Of a stretch of 64,000 nucleotides of DNA, positions 9,770-18,843 are shown one piece after another; the first letter of the stretch is position 1, and each line of letters opens with the position of its first letter. The DNA comes from Sulfurospirillum deleyianum DSM 6946. GTDB taxonomy: Bacteria > Campylobacterota > Campylobacteria > Campylobacterales > Sulfurospirillaceae. Location: the NCBI RefSeq assembly GCF_000024885.1, contig NC_013512.1, positions 1,178,001 to 1,242,000 of the forward strand. The letters run 5' to 3'. The notes beneath the pieces are model-generated. The model did no database searches. It was not told where the DNA came from and saw only the letters and a program-made list of their open reading frames with translations. Made by a program: the position numbers and the translations under genes.

Positions 9770-10388
9770 ACTCTTCTCTTTTTCCCCCTACTCTCTTTTC
9801 TTACCCTTTTTTTTATTATTTTTTACTTTTTCTACTTTTATCCATGCAAAGGATACCGCTATGAAACACGAAGTCGCAACCCTAGGGGGCGGATGTTTTT
9901 GGTGTTTAGAAGCCGTCTTTGAAGAGACACGAGGTGTGATAGATGTCATCAGTGGTTATGCAGGTGGCAAACTTCCAAATCCAACCTATGAGGCGGTTAG
10001 CTCTGGTACAACAGAACATGCTGAAGTGGTGCAGATTACGTATGATGTTTCCATCATTTCTTATGAAGAAATTTTAAAAATTTTCTGGCTCATTCATGAC
10101 CCAACCAGCCTCAATGCGCAAGGAAATGACGTGGGTACCCAGTACCGATCAATCATTTTCTACCACGATGAAACGCAAAAAGCAAAGGCGCAAAATTCAC
10201 TTAAAACGTTTAGCTCCAAATTTACGAAACCTATGGTCACCGAAATCAAGCCTTTAGAAGTTTTTTACAAAGCAGAAGCCTACCATCAAGACTACTTCAA
10301 AAACAACCCCAATCAAGGGTACTGTCTCTTTGTCGTCTCGCCCAAAGTACAACATTTTAAGCGTGAGCTAAAAGATTTAGCCAAGTAG
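9759..10388 (+). CDS. msrA: Peptide methionine sulfoxide reductase MsrA, exported
   Basis: The frame is open from 9603, but upstream codons are shadows of the acidic gene. ATG 9759 (or 9753) gives a 209-residue protein that starts with a Sec signal peptide (Lys start, about 20 hydrophobic residues, FIHA). The MsrA domain then begins with the catalytic GGCFWC motif, and continues with the substrate-site sequence GTQYRSIIF and the late Cys in NQGYCLFVV. It reduces methionine-S-sulfoxide in periplasmic proteins. The start overlaps the stop of the acidic gene by 11 bp, implying coupling. It ends directly against the convergent MBL gene. Confidence 0.93.
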   Translation: MKSKLFSFSPYSLFLPFFLLFFTFSTFIHAKDTAMKHEVATLGGGCFWCLEAVFEETRGVIDVISGYAGGKLPNPTYEAVSSGTTEHAEVVQITYDVSIISYEEILKIFWLIHDPTSLNAQGNDVGTQYRSIIFYHDETQKAKAQNSLKTFSSKFTKPMVTEIKPLEVFYKAEAYHQDYFKNNPNQGYCLFVVSPKVQHFKRELKDLAK

Positions 10389-11129
10389 TTAAACCTCTAG
10401 GCTAAATCCCTGTTCAATGTACGGGTACGTTAAGCTCACACCTCTTTTTTTAAGCCCCAAAAGCGTGTGGCAACTCGCATGAATCAAATAGCCATACTCA
10501 GGGTTAATGCGTTCAATCAAAGCGTGCGCACTCTCCCAATTTAGATGTTTATCAGAATCAAACGAAGGTGTATACGCAGCGTCCAAAAAGAGATAATCAA
10601 GGTGTTGCTCCTTTAAAAAAAGAAGACTCTCCTCACTCATCCCTCCACAATCGGTCAAATACGCCACACGCTTTTTACATGTAAAGAGTACAAAACCATG
10701 TGTAACTTTGGAGTGAAGTAAAGGCACCGCCACTATTTTAACACCTGCAATCTCTACGGTTTCAAATGGCGCTACAATACGGTACTCAATGTTGTTTTTA
10801 TGCACCAACAAATCCCCAAATCCCTCTGTATCATCGGGTGTATAACAGATAATTTTCTGGGCTGATTTGCGCAAACGAATCAATCCTAAAACATGATCCG
10901 CATGAAAATGGGTCAAAAAAACAGCTCGAATCGTCGTTGTGTTAAAACGATCCATCAAGCTATCACACCCCGCATCCAATAAAATGACACTGCCATCATC
11001 CAACTCTAAAAAGGCACTTGTAGAGCGATTACTCGTTTGATTAAGCCGTGCCTCTTCACACACTTCACACGAACATAAATGCAAAGGAATTCCACCTGTA
11101 TCAGCTGTTCCTAAAAATTCAAATTTCAC
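10389..11129 (-). CDS. MBL-fold metal-dependent hydrolase, PhnP-like
   Basis: The 246-residue protein has the metallo-beta-lactamase signature HFHADH near residue 95 and further metal-ligand His/Asp in HSKVTHGF and TDCGG. An N-terminal Cys cluster (LCSCEVC) matches the structural zinc site of PhnP-like phosphodiesterases. Members hydrolyse cyclic phosphodiesters or nucleotides. No phn genes are nearby, so the physiological substrate is unknown. The stop abuts the msrA stop without spacer. A TTACATGTAA copy at 10675 encodes Phe-Thr-Cys-Lys. Confidence 0.85.
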   Translation of the reverse strand: MKFEFLGTADTGGIPLHLCSCEVCEEARLNQTSNRSTSAFLELDDGSVILLDAGCDSLMDRFNTTTIRAVFLTHFHADHVLGLIRLRKSAQKIICYTPDDTEGFGDLLVHKNNIEYRIVAPFETVEIAGVKIVAVPLLHSKVTHGFVLFTCKKRVAYLTDCGGMSEESLLFLKEQHLDYLFLDAAYTPSFDSDKHLNWESAHALIERINPEYGYLIHASCHTLLGLKKRGVSLTYPYIEQGFSLEV

Positions 11130-11150
11130 AGACGCTCTCTTTTCTACACA

Positions 11151-11996
11151 TTAAATTAACTTAAACGCAACCAAACTCACCGCCATCACCAACATCCCAA
11201 GCACAATGCCTAAAATCGTCGTATGCGCATTCCCATACATCCTAGCGGAAGGCAAAAGCTCATCAAAAGAGATGTACACCATAATGCCCGCAACCATCCC
11301 AAAGGTAATACCCAGCGTTAACTCTCCCATTAAAGGCAAAAGCAAGAAAAATCCCACAACAGCCCCCACAGGCTCAGCCAATCCTGAGATAAACGCATAC
11401 CAAAAAGCACTTTTTCGATTACCTGTTGCATGATAAATCGGTAATGAAACCGCCATGCCTTCAGGAATATTGTGAATCGCAATCGCAAGGGCAATACTCA
11501 CACCTAAACTTAAATCATCCAATGCTGAAATAAACGTCGCAAACCCTTCTGGAAAGTTGTGAATACCAATCGCAAGAGCCGTAAAAATACCCGTACGTTT
11601 TAAAGCTGAATCATGCAGTACAGAGTGTTTATTTCCCTCTTTTAAAACACTCAGTTCTTTATCGCTTTTAAGCTCGTGCGGATTGACATCCTCGGGAATA
11701 AATTTATCAATTAACGCACTTAAGCCAATGCCTCCAAAGAAACAAAGCAGTGCCAAAGTCTCCCCTAAAACTTCACTATTGTAGAGTGTGCCAAAAGAGC
11801 TTTTTGATTTATCAAGAATCTCCACAAAAGAGACATACACCATCACACCCGCTGAAAATCCCATCCCAATCGATAAAAATGTATGATCTTTGGCTTTGGA
11901 AAAAAATGCCAACAAGGCACCAAAGCCTGTACTAAGTCCTGCAAAAAGGGTGAGAAAAAAAGCAGGAGCAAATTGGGAGAGTGTGATTGTTTCCAT
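11151..11996 (-). CDS. zupT: ZIP family divalent metal transporter (ZupT-like)
   Basis: This 281-residue protein has about eight TM segments. The two ZIP metal-site motifs are present: HNFPEGFATF in TM4 and HNIPEGMAVSLP in TM5. A polar variable loop lies between TM3 and TM4 (about residues 100-140). It imports Zn2+ and other divalent cations (Fe, Mn). It lies 12 bp downstream of thiM on the same strand, with no clear regulator site in the gap. Confidence 0.93.
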   Translation of the reverse strand: METITLSQFAPAFFLTLFAGLSTGFGALLAFFSKAKDHTFLSIGMGFSAGVMVYVSFVEILDKSKSSFGTLYNSEVLGETLALLCFFGGIGLSALIDKFIPEDVNPHELKSDKELSVLKEGNKHSVLHDSALKRTGIFTALAIGIHNFPEGFATFISALDDLSLGVSIALAIAIHNIPEGMAVSLPIYHATGNRKSAFWYAFISGLAEPVGAVVGFFLLLPLMGELTLGITFGMVAGIMVYISFDELLPSARMYGNAHTTILGIVLGMLVMAVSLVAFKLI

Positions 11997-12008
11997 AGAA
12001 AACCTTTT

Positions 12009-12812
12009 TTAAAAAATCTGCTTTATCTCAATTTTTTCGAGCATCAAAGAGCCATTCATCACACCAATCGTATCTATCAAAGCCATTTTAAAAGAGCTTA
12101 TCCCTTTACTTTTATCTGCTATTTCACCCGCAATCGCCATCGTTGAAATTCCTAAAATAGCACTCAGTAAAGGGTCATGAGTCGCTCCTACAAATCCACC
12201 AATCAACGCACTACTCATGCATCCCGTGCCTGTAACATTTTGTAAAGCTTTGTCGCCGTTGTGAAGGGTGTAACACTCTTTTGCATGACAGACAATATCC
12301 TCTTTGCCTGTCATTGCAATGACACAGCCTAATTTTTGCGCTAAATCCTGAGTAATGTTTATCCCATCATCACCTTCATCTCGTGAATCCACGCCTGAAC
12401 TTTTGGCTTCACGTCCTGCTAACGTCTTCATTTCCGCCCGATTGCCACGAATGACACTAAACGCAATAGCATCCAATAACTTTTGTGTACTTTCACGTCG
12501 AAAAGTTGTCGCACCCACGCCCACAGGATCAAGCACCACAGGAATGTTTTTTGCATTCGCAACGCTTCCTGCTTTAAGCATGGAAGCAATAGTTCGCTCA
12601 TTTGCTGTACCAATGTTTAAAACCAACGCATCCGCTAAGCTTACCATCTCTTCCATTTCACTCTCTTCATCCGCCATAATCGGGGATGCACCAATGGCTA
12701 AAACCACATTGGCACAGTCATTAACAGTGACATAATTGGTGATATGATGAACCAGTGGTACACGCTTTTCTAAGATTTCAAACGCCTCTTTTATCTTAGC
12801 TTCTATCTGCAT
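12009..12812 (-). CDS. thiM: Hydroxyethylthiazole kinase ThiM
   Basis: This 267-residue ribokinase-fold enzyme phosphorylates hydroxyethylthiazole for thiamine salvage. Visible motifs are HHITNYVTVNDCANV near the N-terminus, DPVGVGAT (substrate region) and NVTGTGCMSSALIGG (anion hole and catalytic loop). It starts 3 bp after the thiD stop, so thiD-thiM form one minus-strand unit. No TPP riboswitch was seen upstream of thiD. Confidence 0.95.
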   Translation of the reverse strand: MQIEAKIKEAFEILEKRVPLVHHITNYVTVNDCANVVLAIGASPIMADEESEMEEMVSLADALVLNIGTANERTIASMLKAGSVANAKNIPVVLDPVGVGATTFRRESTQKLLDAIAFSVIRGNRAEMKTLAGREAKSSGVDSRDEGDDGINITQDLAQKLGCVIAMTGKEDIVCHAKECYTLHNGDKALQNVTGTGCMSSALIGGFVGATHDPLLSAILGISTMAIAGEIADKSKGISSFKMALIDTIGVMNGSLMLEKIEIKQIF

Positions 12813-12815
12813 CCT

Positions 12816-13619
12816 TTACTCCTTTATCCCTGCTTTTTCGTACAAAGCGTAAAAATGATGCACAGGTCCTACCCCTTTTCCAAGCGCAAACCCATGTGCA
12901 ATCGCTTCGGTAATATACGCTTTTGCCTCTTCAACCGCTGTTTTAACGCACATGCCTTTGGCTAAATTTGCCGCAATGGCTGAGGAAAGTGTACACCCTG
13001 TTCCGTGCGTATTTTTTGTCTCCAACCTCTTTACATGTAAAAAAGAAAACGTCTCTCCATCAAACAAAACATCCGTAGCATCATCTTCTAAGTGTCCGCC
13101 TTTTACTAAAACATACGTGCATCCAAGTGTATGTAAATCACATGCGGCTTGTTGCATCAACGCTAAGGTATTAATCTTATAACCTACGATGACTTCAGCT
13201 TCTGGAAGATTGGGAGTAATAAGCGTTGCCATTGGCAATAAAAGCTCAATCAGTGCTTTTTGCGCTTCTGGTTGTAAAAGGTTGTATCCACTTTTTGAAA
13301 TCATTACGGGGTCAATCACCAATGGAGGCAGAGGGTATTTTTTGAGTGTTTTTGCAATGATTTCAATCGTTTCAGGGCGTGAAACCATACCAATTTTAAT
13401 CGCATCTACACGAATATCATCAAAAATCGCTTCGATTTGATGAGCAATCATGGAAGGTGTCACATCTTGTACATCAAAAACACCTTGCGTATTTTGCGCA
13501 GTGATAGCGGTAATGACGCTCATACCAAACACCCCATTGGCACTAAACGCTTTTAAGTCAGCTTGAATTCCAGCCCCGCCACTACTATCTGAGCCTGCGA
13601 TTGTTAAACAGTGTTTCAT
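12816..13619 (-). CDS. thiD: Hydroxymethylpyrimidine/phosphomethylpyrimidine kinase ThiD
   Basis: A GTG at 13631 lengthens the frame, but ATG 13619 is preceded by a good GGAGTGAGGA Shine-Dalgarno and begins at the conserved KHCLTIAGSDSSGGAGIQAD, so 267 residues is preferred. It phosphorylates HMP and HMP-P in thiamine synthesis. The catalytic loop NTHGTGCTLSSAIA is intact. Together with thiM here and thiL at 20582 it shows a salvage route; thiE and thiC are not in the window. Upstream at 13641 lies one copy of the iterated TTACATGTAA palindrome. Confidence 0.95.
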   Translation of the reverse strand: MKHCLTIAGSDSSGGAGIQADLKAFSANGVFGMSVITAITAQNTQGVFDVQDVTPSMIAHQIEAIFDDIRVDAIKIGMVSRPETIEIIAKTLKKYPLPPLVIDPVMISKSGYNLLQPEAQKALIELLLPMATLITPNLPEAEVIVGYKINTLALMQQAACDLHTLGCTYVLVKGGHLEDDATDVLFDGETFSFLHVKRLETKNTHGTGCTLSSAIAANLAKGMCVKTAVEEAKAYITEAIAHGFALGKGVGPVHHFYALYEKAGIKE

Positions 13620-13686
13620 TGTGTTCCTCACTCCAATAGTTTACATGTAAAGTAAAATAAACATTGTAACTTAAAACAATCGCCTC

Positions 13687-14865
13687 TTACTCATTGATTT
13701 TATTTTTAACATCATACCGTTTAAAAACATGCATTAAAAGCTGAATTAAAATCATAATGACAACGCCTTCCATCAATGCCGCTACGATGAAAGAAGCATA
13801 CTCATTTTCACCAATCGCCCCATTTTTAGCCGCAATCGTAGCAATAGCAACCAAGAAGGTTAAAGGCATCGAATCACCTAAAGAAAAAAGAATCGTCTCT
13901 TTTAATCCTAAATAACTGTAATACGCCGCAAAGGAACTGAGCATTCTCGCTCCAACCATAGCAAGGACAATCCAAAGTGCATGAGTTAAGATATCTGGTG
14001 TAAAAACCAAATTTAAATTAAGCGTTGTTCCAACGAAAATAAAAAAGAGTGGGACTAAAAAACCAAACCCAAACATAGAGAGCTGATGCGGAAGCTCTTT
14101 TTTATGCGCAAAAAAGTTAGAGATAAAAATACCCGCAAGAAAGGCACCCAATACCATATCAATTTCAAGCCACTGCATCGTAGCAATTAAGATAAAGAAG
14201 AGTGCCATACTAAAACGTAAGCTTTGATGCATCGTATCGTCGTTGGGCATAATAATGCGTTTTAACTCAGGATACCACCAAAAAAGAATTTTAAGAAAAT
14301 GAAATAAAAAATAAGTTGCAAAAAAGACCGCAATCAAAATTAAAATACTCTTCGCAAAATGCCATCCAAGTCCATGGGTAATAGCACCATCAAAGATAAC
14401 CAATGCCCCAATACTTACCAATTCACCAATCACGCCAATAATCAAGGAAAGTTCCAACCAACGATGTTCACGCCCATGCTGATTGATTAACGCCATAATC
14501 ATACCCAGCGAAACAATCGGAATAGCAACAATATAAACAGGGGATAAATCAAAAAAGAGATATAAAACAAAAGAGATACTATACAAACAGAAAAAATACA
14601 AAATAGCTTTTTTTAAAAAACGGTCTTTATAATGTAAAAACCGTTGAATATCAATCTCAAGCCCTGCTAAAAACATCAGATAGAAAAAACCAATTTTTGC
14701 GAGATTTTTAAAGACTTCATTGTCTACATGTAAAAAGCCAACCCAAACGGCTAAAGAGCCAAGAAGTATCTCGACCACAGGCGTTGGAATACGAAAAAGA
14801 CGAGAGATAATGGGAGAGAGAACCATCAAAAGCACCACATGCGCTAAAAAGATAAGATTTTCCAA
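13687..14865 (-). CDS. Cation:proton antiporter, CPA2 (Kef/NapA-like), no RCK domain
   Basis: This 392-residue polytopic protein has about 12 TM segments and the Na_H_Exchanger fold (FLAGLEIDIQRFLH near TM3, LGAFLAGIFISN, VGTTLNLNLVF). It lacks the C-terminal RCK/TrkA-N domain of KefB/KefC, so it is a short antiporter. It lies 29 bp downstream of rnpB on the same strand and may be read from the rnpB promoter. The exchanged ion (Na+ or K+) cannot be told. A near-copy of the iterated palindrome (TCTACATGTAAA) reads Leu-His-Val here. Confidence 0.9.
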   Translation of the reverse strand: MENLIFLAHVVLLMVLSPIISRLFRIPTPVVEILLGSLAVWVGFLHVDNEVFKNLAKIGFFYLMFLAGLEIDIQRFLHYKDRFLKKAILYFFCLYSISFVLYLFFDLSPVYIVAIPIVSLGMIMALINQHGREHRWLELSLIIGVIGELVSIGALVIFDGAITHGLGWHFAKSILILIAVFFATYFLFHFLKILFWWYPELKRIIMPNDDTMHQSLRFSMALFFILIATMQWLEIDMVLGAFLAGIFISNFFAHKKELPHQLSMFGFGFLVPLFFIFVGTTLNLNLVFTPDILTHALWIVLAMVGARMLSSFAAYYSYLGLKETILFSLGDSMPLTFLVAIATIAAKNGAIGENEYASFIVAALMEGVVIMILIQLLMHVFKRYDVKNKINE

Positions 14866-14894
14866 ATGTATCCTTGATTTTAGGCTTTTGTGTC

Positions 14895-15301
14895 AAAAGG
14901 TGTAGCGATAAGCCGGGTTCTGTCGTTGGGTGATTATTTATCTACTGCTTACTTTACAGTAAGCCTCTAGCGAAGGGTTTATCGTGTGTGAGACCAAAAC
15001 CATCCCTTCTTGCTGCAGGTTGGGTTTACATAGCCGCGATGATTACTCAAAGCGCTGGTGGGCTCTTACCCCGCCGTTTCACCTTTTCCATTAAACTGTC
15101 TTTTTAGAGACAAGCAAAGCTCATCTTCCATTTATCTCACGAAAGCTATGCTTTCGCAAGGGCGACAGAATGGTAGTTTACTTTCTGTTGCACTGTCCCT
15201 TAGGTTACCCTAGCCGTCCGTTAGGCGGAACCATGTCTCACATGCAGCCCGGACTTTCCTCTTGAGCGTGAGTGCCCAAGCAATCACCTGCTACACCTTT
15301 T
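14895..15301 (-). ncRNA. rnpB: RNase P RNA, bacterial type A
   Basis: On the minus strand the 5' part contains the universal signature GAGGAAAGTCCGGGCT (about 15245-15262) and the 3' part contains ACAGAACCCGGCTTATCG (about 14904-14924). The ends pair as helix P1: AAAGGTGTAGC at the 5' end with GCTACACCTTT at the 3' end, which sets the boundaries to within a few bases. The length of about 407 nt fits type A. It is the catalytic RNA for tRNA 5' maturation. Confidence 0.96.
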
Positions 15302-15440
15302 GAAGCTTGGATTATAGCTAAAGTTTAATAAGTTCTCCTATAACCACCCTTAATCACCCTCACATAAAAGCTTTTTAAAGAACAGAGATTCCGCACAAAA
15401 AGTTTTCATATAAAGTCTAAAAATTCACAATAATGTAATT

Positions 15441-15469
15441 TTGACATTATAAACTTTCTGCAATTAAAT
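15441..15469 (+). promoter_or_regulatory. Candidate sigma70 promoter of the asparaginase gene
   Basis: A consensus -35 (TTGACA, 15441-15446) is followed by 17 bp and a moderate -10 (TTAAAT, 15464-15469). This lies about 55 bp upstream of the start at 15525. The flanking DNA is AT-rich. Confidence 0.45.
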
Positions 15470-15524
15470 ACTTGTGCACAAAGCGTTTAATCCTAAAAAA
15501 TACCCTATTCTCATGGAGGAAAAG

Positions 15525-16568
15525 ATGTTAAGAAAAGTCGCCGTTTTAGCCGTTATTGCTAGTTCTTTGGCATTAGCCAAACCAAATGTCGTTGTATTAG
15601 CTACAGGTGGAACAATTGCAGGTTCTGGAGTTTCAAGTACACAATATGAAGGGTATCAAGCCGCAGTCACAGGCGTTGACAAATTATTGCAAGCCGTTCC
15701 TGAACTGAAAAATATCGCTAATCTTTCTGGAGAACAAGTGGCACAAGTGGCAAGTCAAGATATATCGACTGATATTTGGCTAAAATTAGCAAAAAGAGTG
15801 AATAGTCTCTTAAAGCAAGACAATGTAGATGGCGTTGTCATCACCCATGGTACAAATACAATGGAAGAAACAGCTTATTTTCTCAATCTTGTCGTTAAAA
15901 GTAAAAAACCTGTGGTTATGGTAGGTGCTATGAGACCAGGTACTGCCATTAGTGCGGATGGTCCAATGAACCTCTATGATGCGGTTCTTACGGCTGGTTC
16001 AAAAGAGGCTGTTGGCAAGGGTGTCATGATAGTTTTAAATGATCGAATTATCGCTGCAAGAGATGTCCAAAAAACAGATTCAATTACTATTGATACCTTT
16101 AAAGCGCCTATTTTTGGTTATCTTGGTCAAATTGTAGATGGTAAAGTTGTATTCTTTAAAAACCCTCTTAATAAACATACGTACGAATCTGAGTTTGATA
16201 TTAGCACTATCACTAAACTACCAAGAGTTGATATTAACTATGGCTATGCTCACGATTCAGGTACCGTCATTGATGCGTTGGTTGCAAGTGGAGCAAAAGG
16301 AATCGTACACGCAGGTGCAGGTACCGCTTCTATGAGTGAATTTGTTTTACCATCTGTTGAAAAAGCGACTAAAAAAGGTGTTGCCATTGTTCGAACGCCT
16401 AGAACATCTTTGGGTATGATTAACCATAATATGGAAGTGGCTGATGACAAATATGGCACAATTGCAGGAGGAACACTGAGTACTCCAAAAGCAAGAGTTT
16501 TATTGATGTTAGGTCTTACCAAATCAAATAATCCTAAATATTTACAAGAACTATTCTTTAAATATTAG
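15525..16568 (+). CDS. ansB: Periplasmic L-asparaginase-like amidohydrolase (type II fold, altered active site)
   Basis: ATG 15525 has an ideal GGAGGA Shine-Dalgarno and starts a Sec signal peptide (MLRKVAVLAVIASSLALA), giving 347 residues. The nucleophile Thr30 (ATGGTIAGSG), Thr110 and Lys183 (ARDVQK) are present. The residue after Thr110 is Asn111 (HGTNTMEETAYF), where type II asparaginases have the Thr-Asp pair that binds the substrate amino group. The usual Asn in the GNG segment is Thr267 (HAGAGTAS). Overall it resembles Wolinella and E. coli AnsB. Either the substrate preference is changed or activity is reduced. A two-component system follows after a hairpin. Confidence 0.85.
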   Translation: MLRKVAVLAVIASSLALAKPNVVVLATGGTIAGSGVSSTQYEGYQAAVTGVDKLLQAVPELKNIANLSGEQVAQVASQDISTDIWLKLAKRVNSLLKQDNVDGVVITHGTNTMEETAYFLNLVVKSKKPVVMVGAMRPGTAISADGPMNLYDAVLTAGSKEAVGKGVMIVLNDRIIAARDVQKTDSITIDTFKAPIFGYLGQIVDGKVVFFKNPLNKHTYESEFDISTITKLPRVDINYGYAHDSGTVIDALVASGAKGIVHAGAGTASMSEFVLPSVEKATKKGVAIVRTPRTSLGMINHNMEVADDKYGTIAGGTLSTPKARVLLMLGLTKSNNPKYLQELFFKY

Positions 16569-16572
16569 TGAG

Positions 16573-16597
16573 AAGTGCGGACGTTTTGTCCGCACTT
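16573..16597. terminator. Strong hairpin between asparaginase and sensor kinase genes
   Basis: A perfect 10-bp stem (AAGTGCGGAC / GTCCGCACTT) with a 5-nt GTTTT loop lies right after the asparaginase stop. It has no long U-run, so it is either a terminator separating the two units or a processing/stability hairpin. Confidence 0.6.
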
Positions 16598-16620
16598 AAT
16601 ACAGCTTATATGAGAGATGA

Positions 16621-18843
16621 ATGAACAAAATACCTTTAGTCTTCGTTGCTTTATTTCTTTTTGTACATACCGCATTTGCGTTAGATATCAAAAATGTTTT
16701 AATTATTAATTCTTATCATAAAGGGTATTACTGGAGTGATACCATTATTGATACTTTGCAAAAAAATCTTGAAAAAGAAAACTGCTATTTACATGTTTTA
16801 TATATGGATTCTAAAAGAATTAACACAGAAAATTACTTAGATAGTTTAACAAAAAGCTATCAACTTCAGCTTGAAAAAAGAGAGTTTGACCTCATTGTTG
16901 CCGTCGATAATTTTGCCTATGATTTTGTCTGCAAAAACTATGAAAAATTAAGATTAAATCAAAATATTTACTTTATCGGGTTAGAAAAATCTCCATCAGA
17001 AATAGCGCAAACATACAATCTTCTCCCTAAAACTTCAGGGCTGATGGAAAAAAGACTCATTGTGGAAAATATTTTTTTTATCAAAGAAACCTTGCCTCGC
17101 ATTAAAAAAATATACATCGTCAATGATGAGAGTAAAAATGGCAATGACACGCATACGTTTATAGAAGAAGCCATGATGCGATTTAAAGATGAGATTGAAT
17201 TTAAGTACATAAGGTCTTCTTCTTTAAGTGAACTTAAAAGCTTATTTCATGCGTTTCGTGAAGATGAAGCACTTTTTTTTGTAAGATTTTATAACGATAA
17301 AGAGGGAAATTTAGTTGACAATCTACAATTAACCCTGTTTTTAAACGAATGCAAAATACCAGTTTTTGTCACGGATAATGAATTTATTGATTTTGTATTT
17401 GGAGGGTACATTTTACATGTAGAAAAAATGGCTCATCAAGCATCTATTGAAATCAATAATATCTTAAAATCGTATACGTTTCATCCCCAAATCAATACAT
17501 ACACTCTTTTTGAGAAGGTCATCAATTATAAAAAACTAGAATCGTTTCAAAAACAGTTCACTATTTCTCTCTCCAATACAACAAAACTTATCAACTCACC
17601 TGAAAATTTTTTCGACAAATACAAACTGTTCATTAACATCGTCTTTATTCTTTCGCCTTTTTTACTCATTTTAATTATTGGCTTGATTTATAATATCTAT
17701 GTTCGTATCAAGAAAACACATCTCTTAGAGCAGAGAATGGAATTTGATAAAATCTTGCTCGAATCCCTAGACCATCCCATTGTCTGGTACAACGAAAATG
17801 GTTTTATTGTGGAGAGCAATAAAAACTTTGAAAGATTTTTAGAGTTATCTTTTGAAAATTCACCCCACATCCAACTCAAAACGTTGATTGAAGATAACAC
17901 GATTAACGTTTTAATGAAACGCCTCTTTGAACACACCAGAAAAAACTTTTCTGCACTTGAAATTGATCTTACATGTAAAGACAATAACAAAAAGCATACT
18001 TTTATTATTAAAAATCCTGAATACGCACAAAATACCTATAATTTAAAAGGCAATGTTGCTATTTTTCTTGATATAACAGACATACGTCACGCTATGCAAA
18101 AGCAGAGAAAACAGCAAGAGTTTATTATTCAACAATCAAAACTTGCGGAAATAGGCGAAATTTTAAGTTCCATAGCCCATCAATGGAAAACACCCCTCAT
18201 TGAAATTTCAGCGATTGTTCAAGAGTATTTTTATGTTCAACACAGACTCCTAGAAGAAGAACACGCGGCGTATCAAAATGATGTGATGACTCAAATTAAG
18301 TACATGACCGATACCATTGATGATTTTCAAACGTTTCTCAAACCTTCGAATGAAAAAATCACCTTTAATATTCAAGAATCCATTGAAAAAATCCTCTCCA
18401 TTGTCGATCATACCATTCGTTATAACCACATTGAAATTCTTATGGATATAGAAGAAAACTCCAATTTATGTATTTACGGATATAAAAATGAATTTATGCA
18501 AAGTCTTTTAAATATTATCAATAATGCGAAAGAGCAGATTTTAAAACAAAAAGAGAAGACTAAAACCTTAAAAGGGATGATTAAAATAACCATCTTTAAT
18601 CAAAACGATTATCTCATTCTCACTATCGAAGACAATGGAGGAGGCGTATCTCAGCCTAACATTGAAGATATTTTCAACCCGTATGTCACAACAAAATCAA
18701 ACGGTTTAGGTATAGGTTTGTATATGAGTAAAATGATTATAGAAGATAAGATGCATGGCAAAATAAGCGTTGAAAATTCACGCTTTGGAGCAAAATTTAC
18801 GATTCAATTAAAGGTATGTCATTATGAAAATTCTCGTGCTTGA
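16621..18843 (+). CDS. Membrane sensor histidine kinase with periplasmic ABC-substrate-binding-like domain
   Basis: The 740-residue protein has a signal peptide (1-20), then a periplasmic type 1 binding-protein-like domain (about 25-310: VLIINSYHKGYYWSD, HVLYMDSKR). One TM lies at about 335-360, followed by a PAS-like domain (about 375-485). The H-box carries His520 (EIGEILSSIAHQWKTP) and the HATPase domain has an N-box (NIINNAKEQI), G1 (IEDNGGGV) and GLGIGLYMSKMII. It senses a small periplasmic ligand. The downstream response regulator overlaps by 20 bp. The position after a secreted asparaginase suggests sensing of an amino acid or dicarboxylate (inference). Confidence 0.9.
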   Translation: MNKIPLVFVALFLFVHTAFALDIKNVLIINSYHKGYYWSDTIIDTLQKNLEKENCYLHVLYMDSKRINTENYLDSLTKSYQLQLEKREFDLIVAVDNFAYDFVCKNYEKLRLNQNIYFIGLEKSPSEIAQTYNLLPKTSGLMEKRLIVENIFFIKETLPRIKKIYIVNDESKNGNDTHTFIEEAMMRFKDEIEFKYIRSSSLSELKSLFHAFREDEALFFVRFYNDKEGNLVDNLQLTLFLNECKIPVFVTDNEFIDFVFGGYILHVEKMAHQASIEINNILKSYTFHPQINTYTLFEKVINYKKLESFQKQFTISLSNTTKLINSPENFFDKYKLFINIVFILSPFLLILIIGLIYNIYVRIKKTHLLEQRMEFDKILLESLDHPIVWYNENGFIVESNKNFERFLELSFENSPHIQLKTLIEDNTINVLMKRLFEHTRKNFSALEIDLTCKDNNKKHTFIIKNPEYAQNTYNLKGNVAIFLDITDIRHAMQKQRKQQEFIIQQSKLAEIGEILSSIAHQWKTPLIEISAIVQEYFYVQHRLLEEEHAAYQNDVMTQIKYMTDTIDDFQTFLKPSNEKITFNIQESIEKILSIVDHTIRYNHIEILMDIEENSNLCIYGYKNEFMQSLLNIINNAKEQILKQKEKTKTLKGMIKITIFNQNDYLILTIEDNGGGVSQPNIEDIFNPYVTTKSNGLGIGLYMSKMIIEDKMHGKISVENSRFGAKFTIQLKVCHYENSRA

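Noticed and set aside
12816-13686. TPP riboswitch ahead of thiD/thiM
   Set aside because: The about 55-bp leader is too short and lacks the CTGAGA and GGA signatures of the thi-box.
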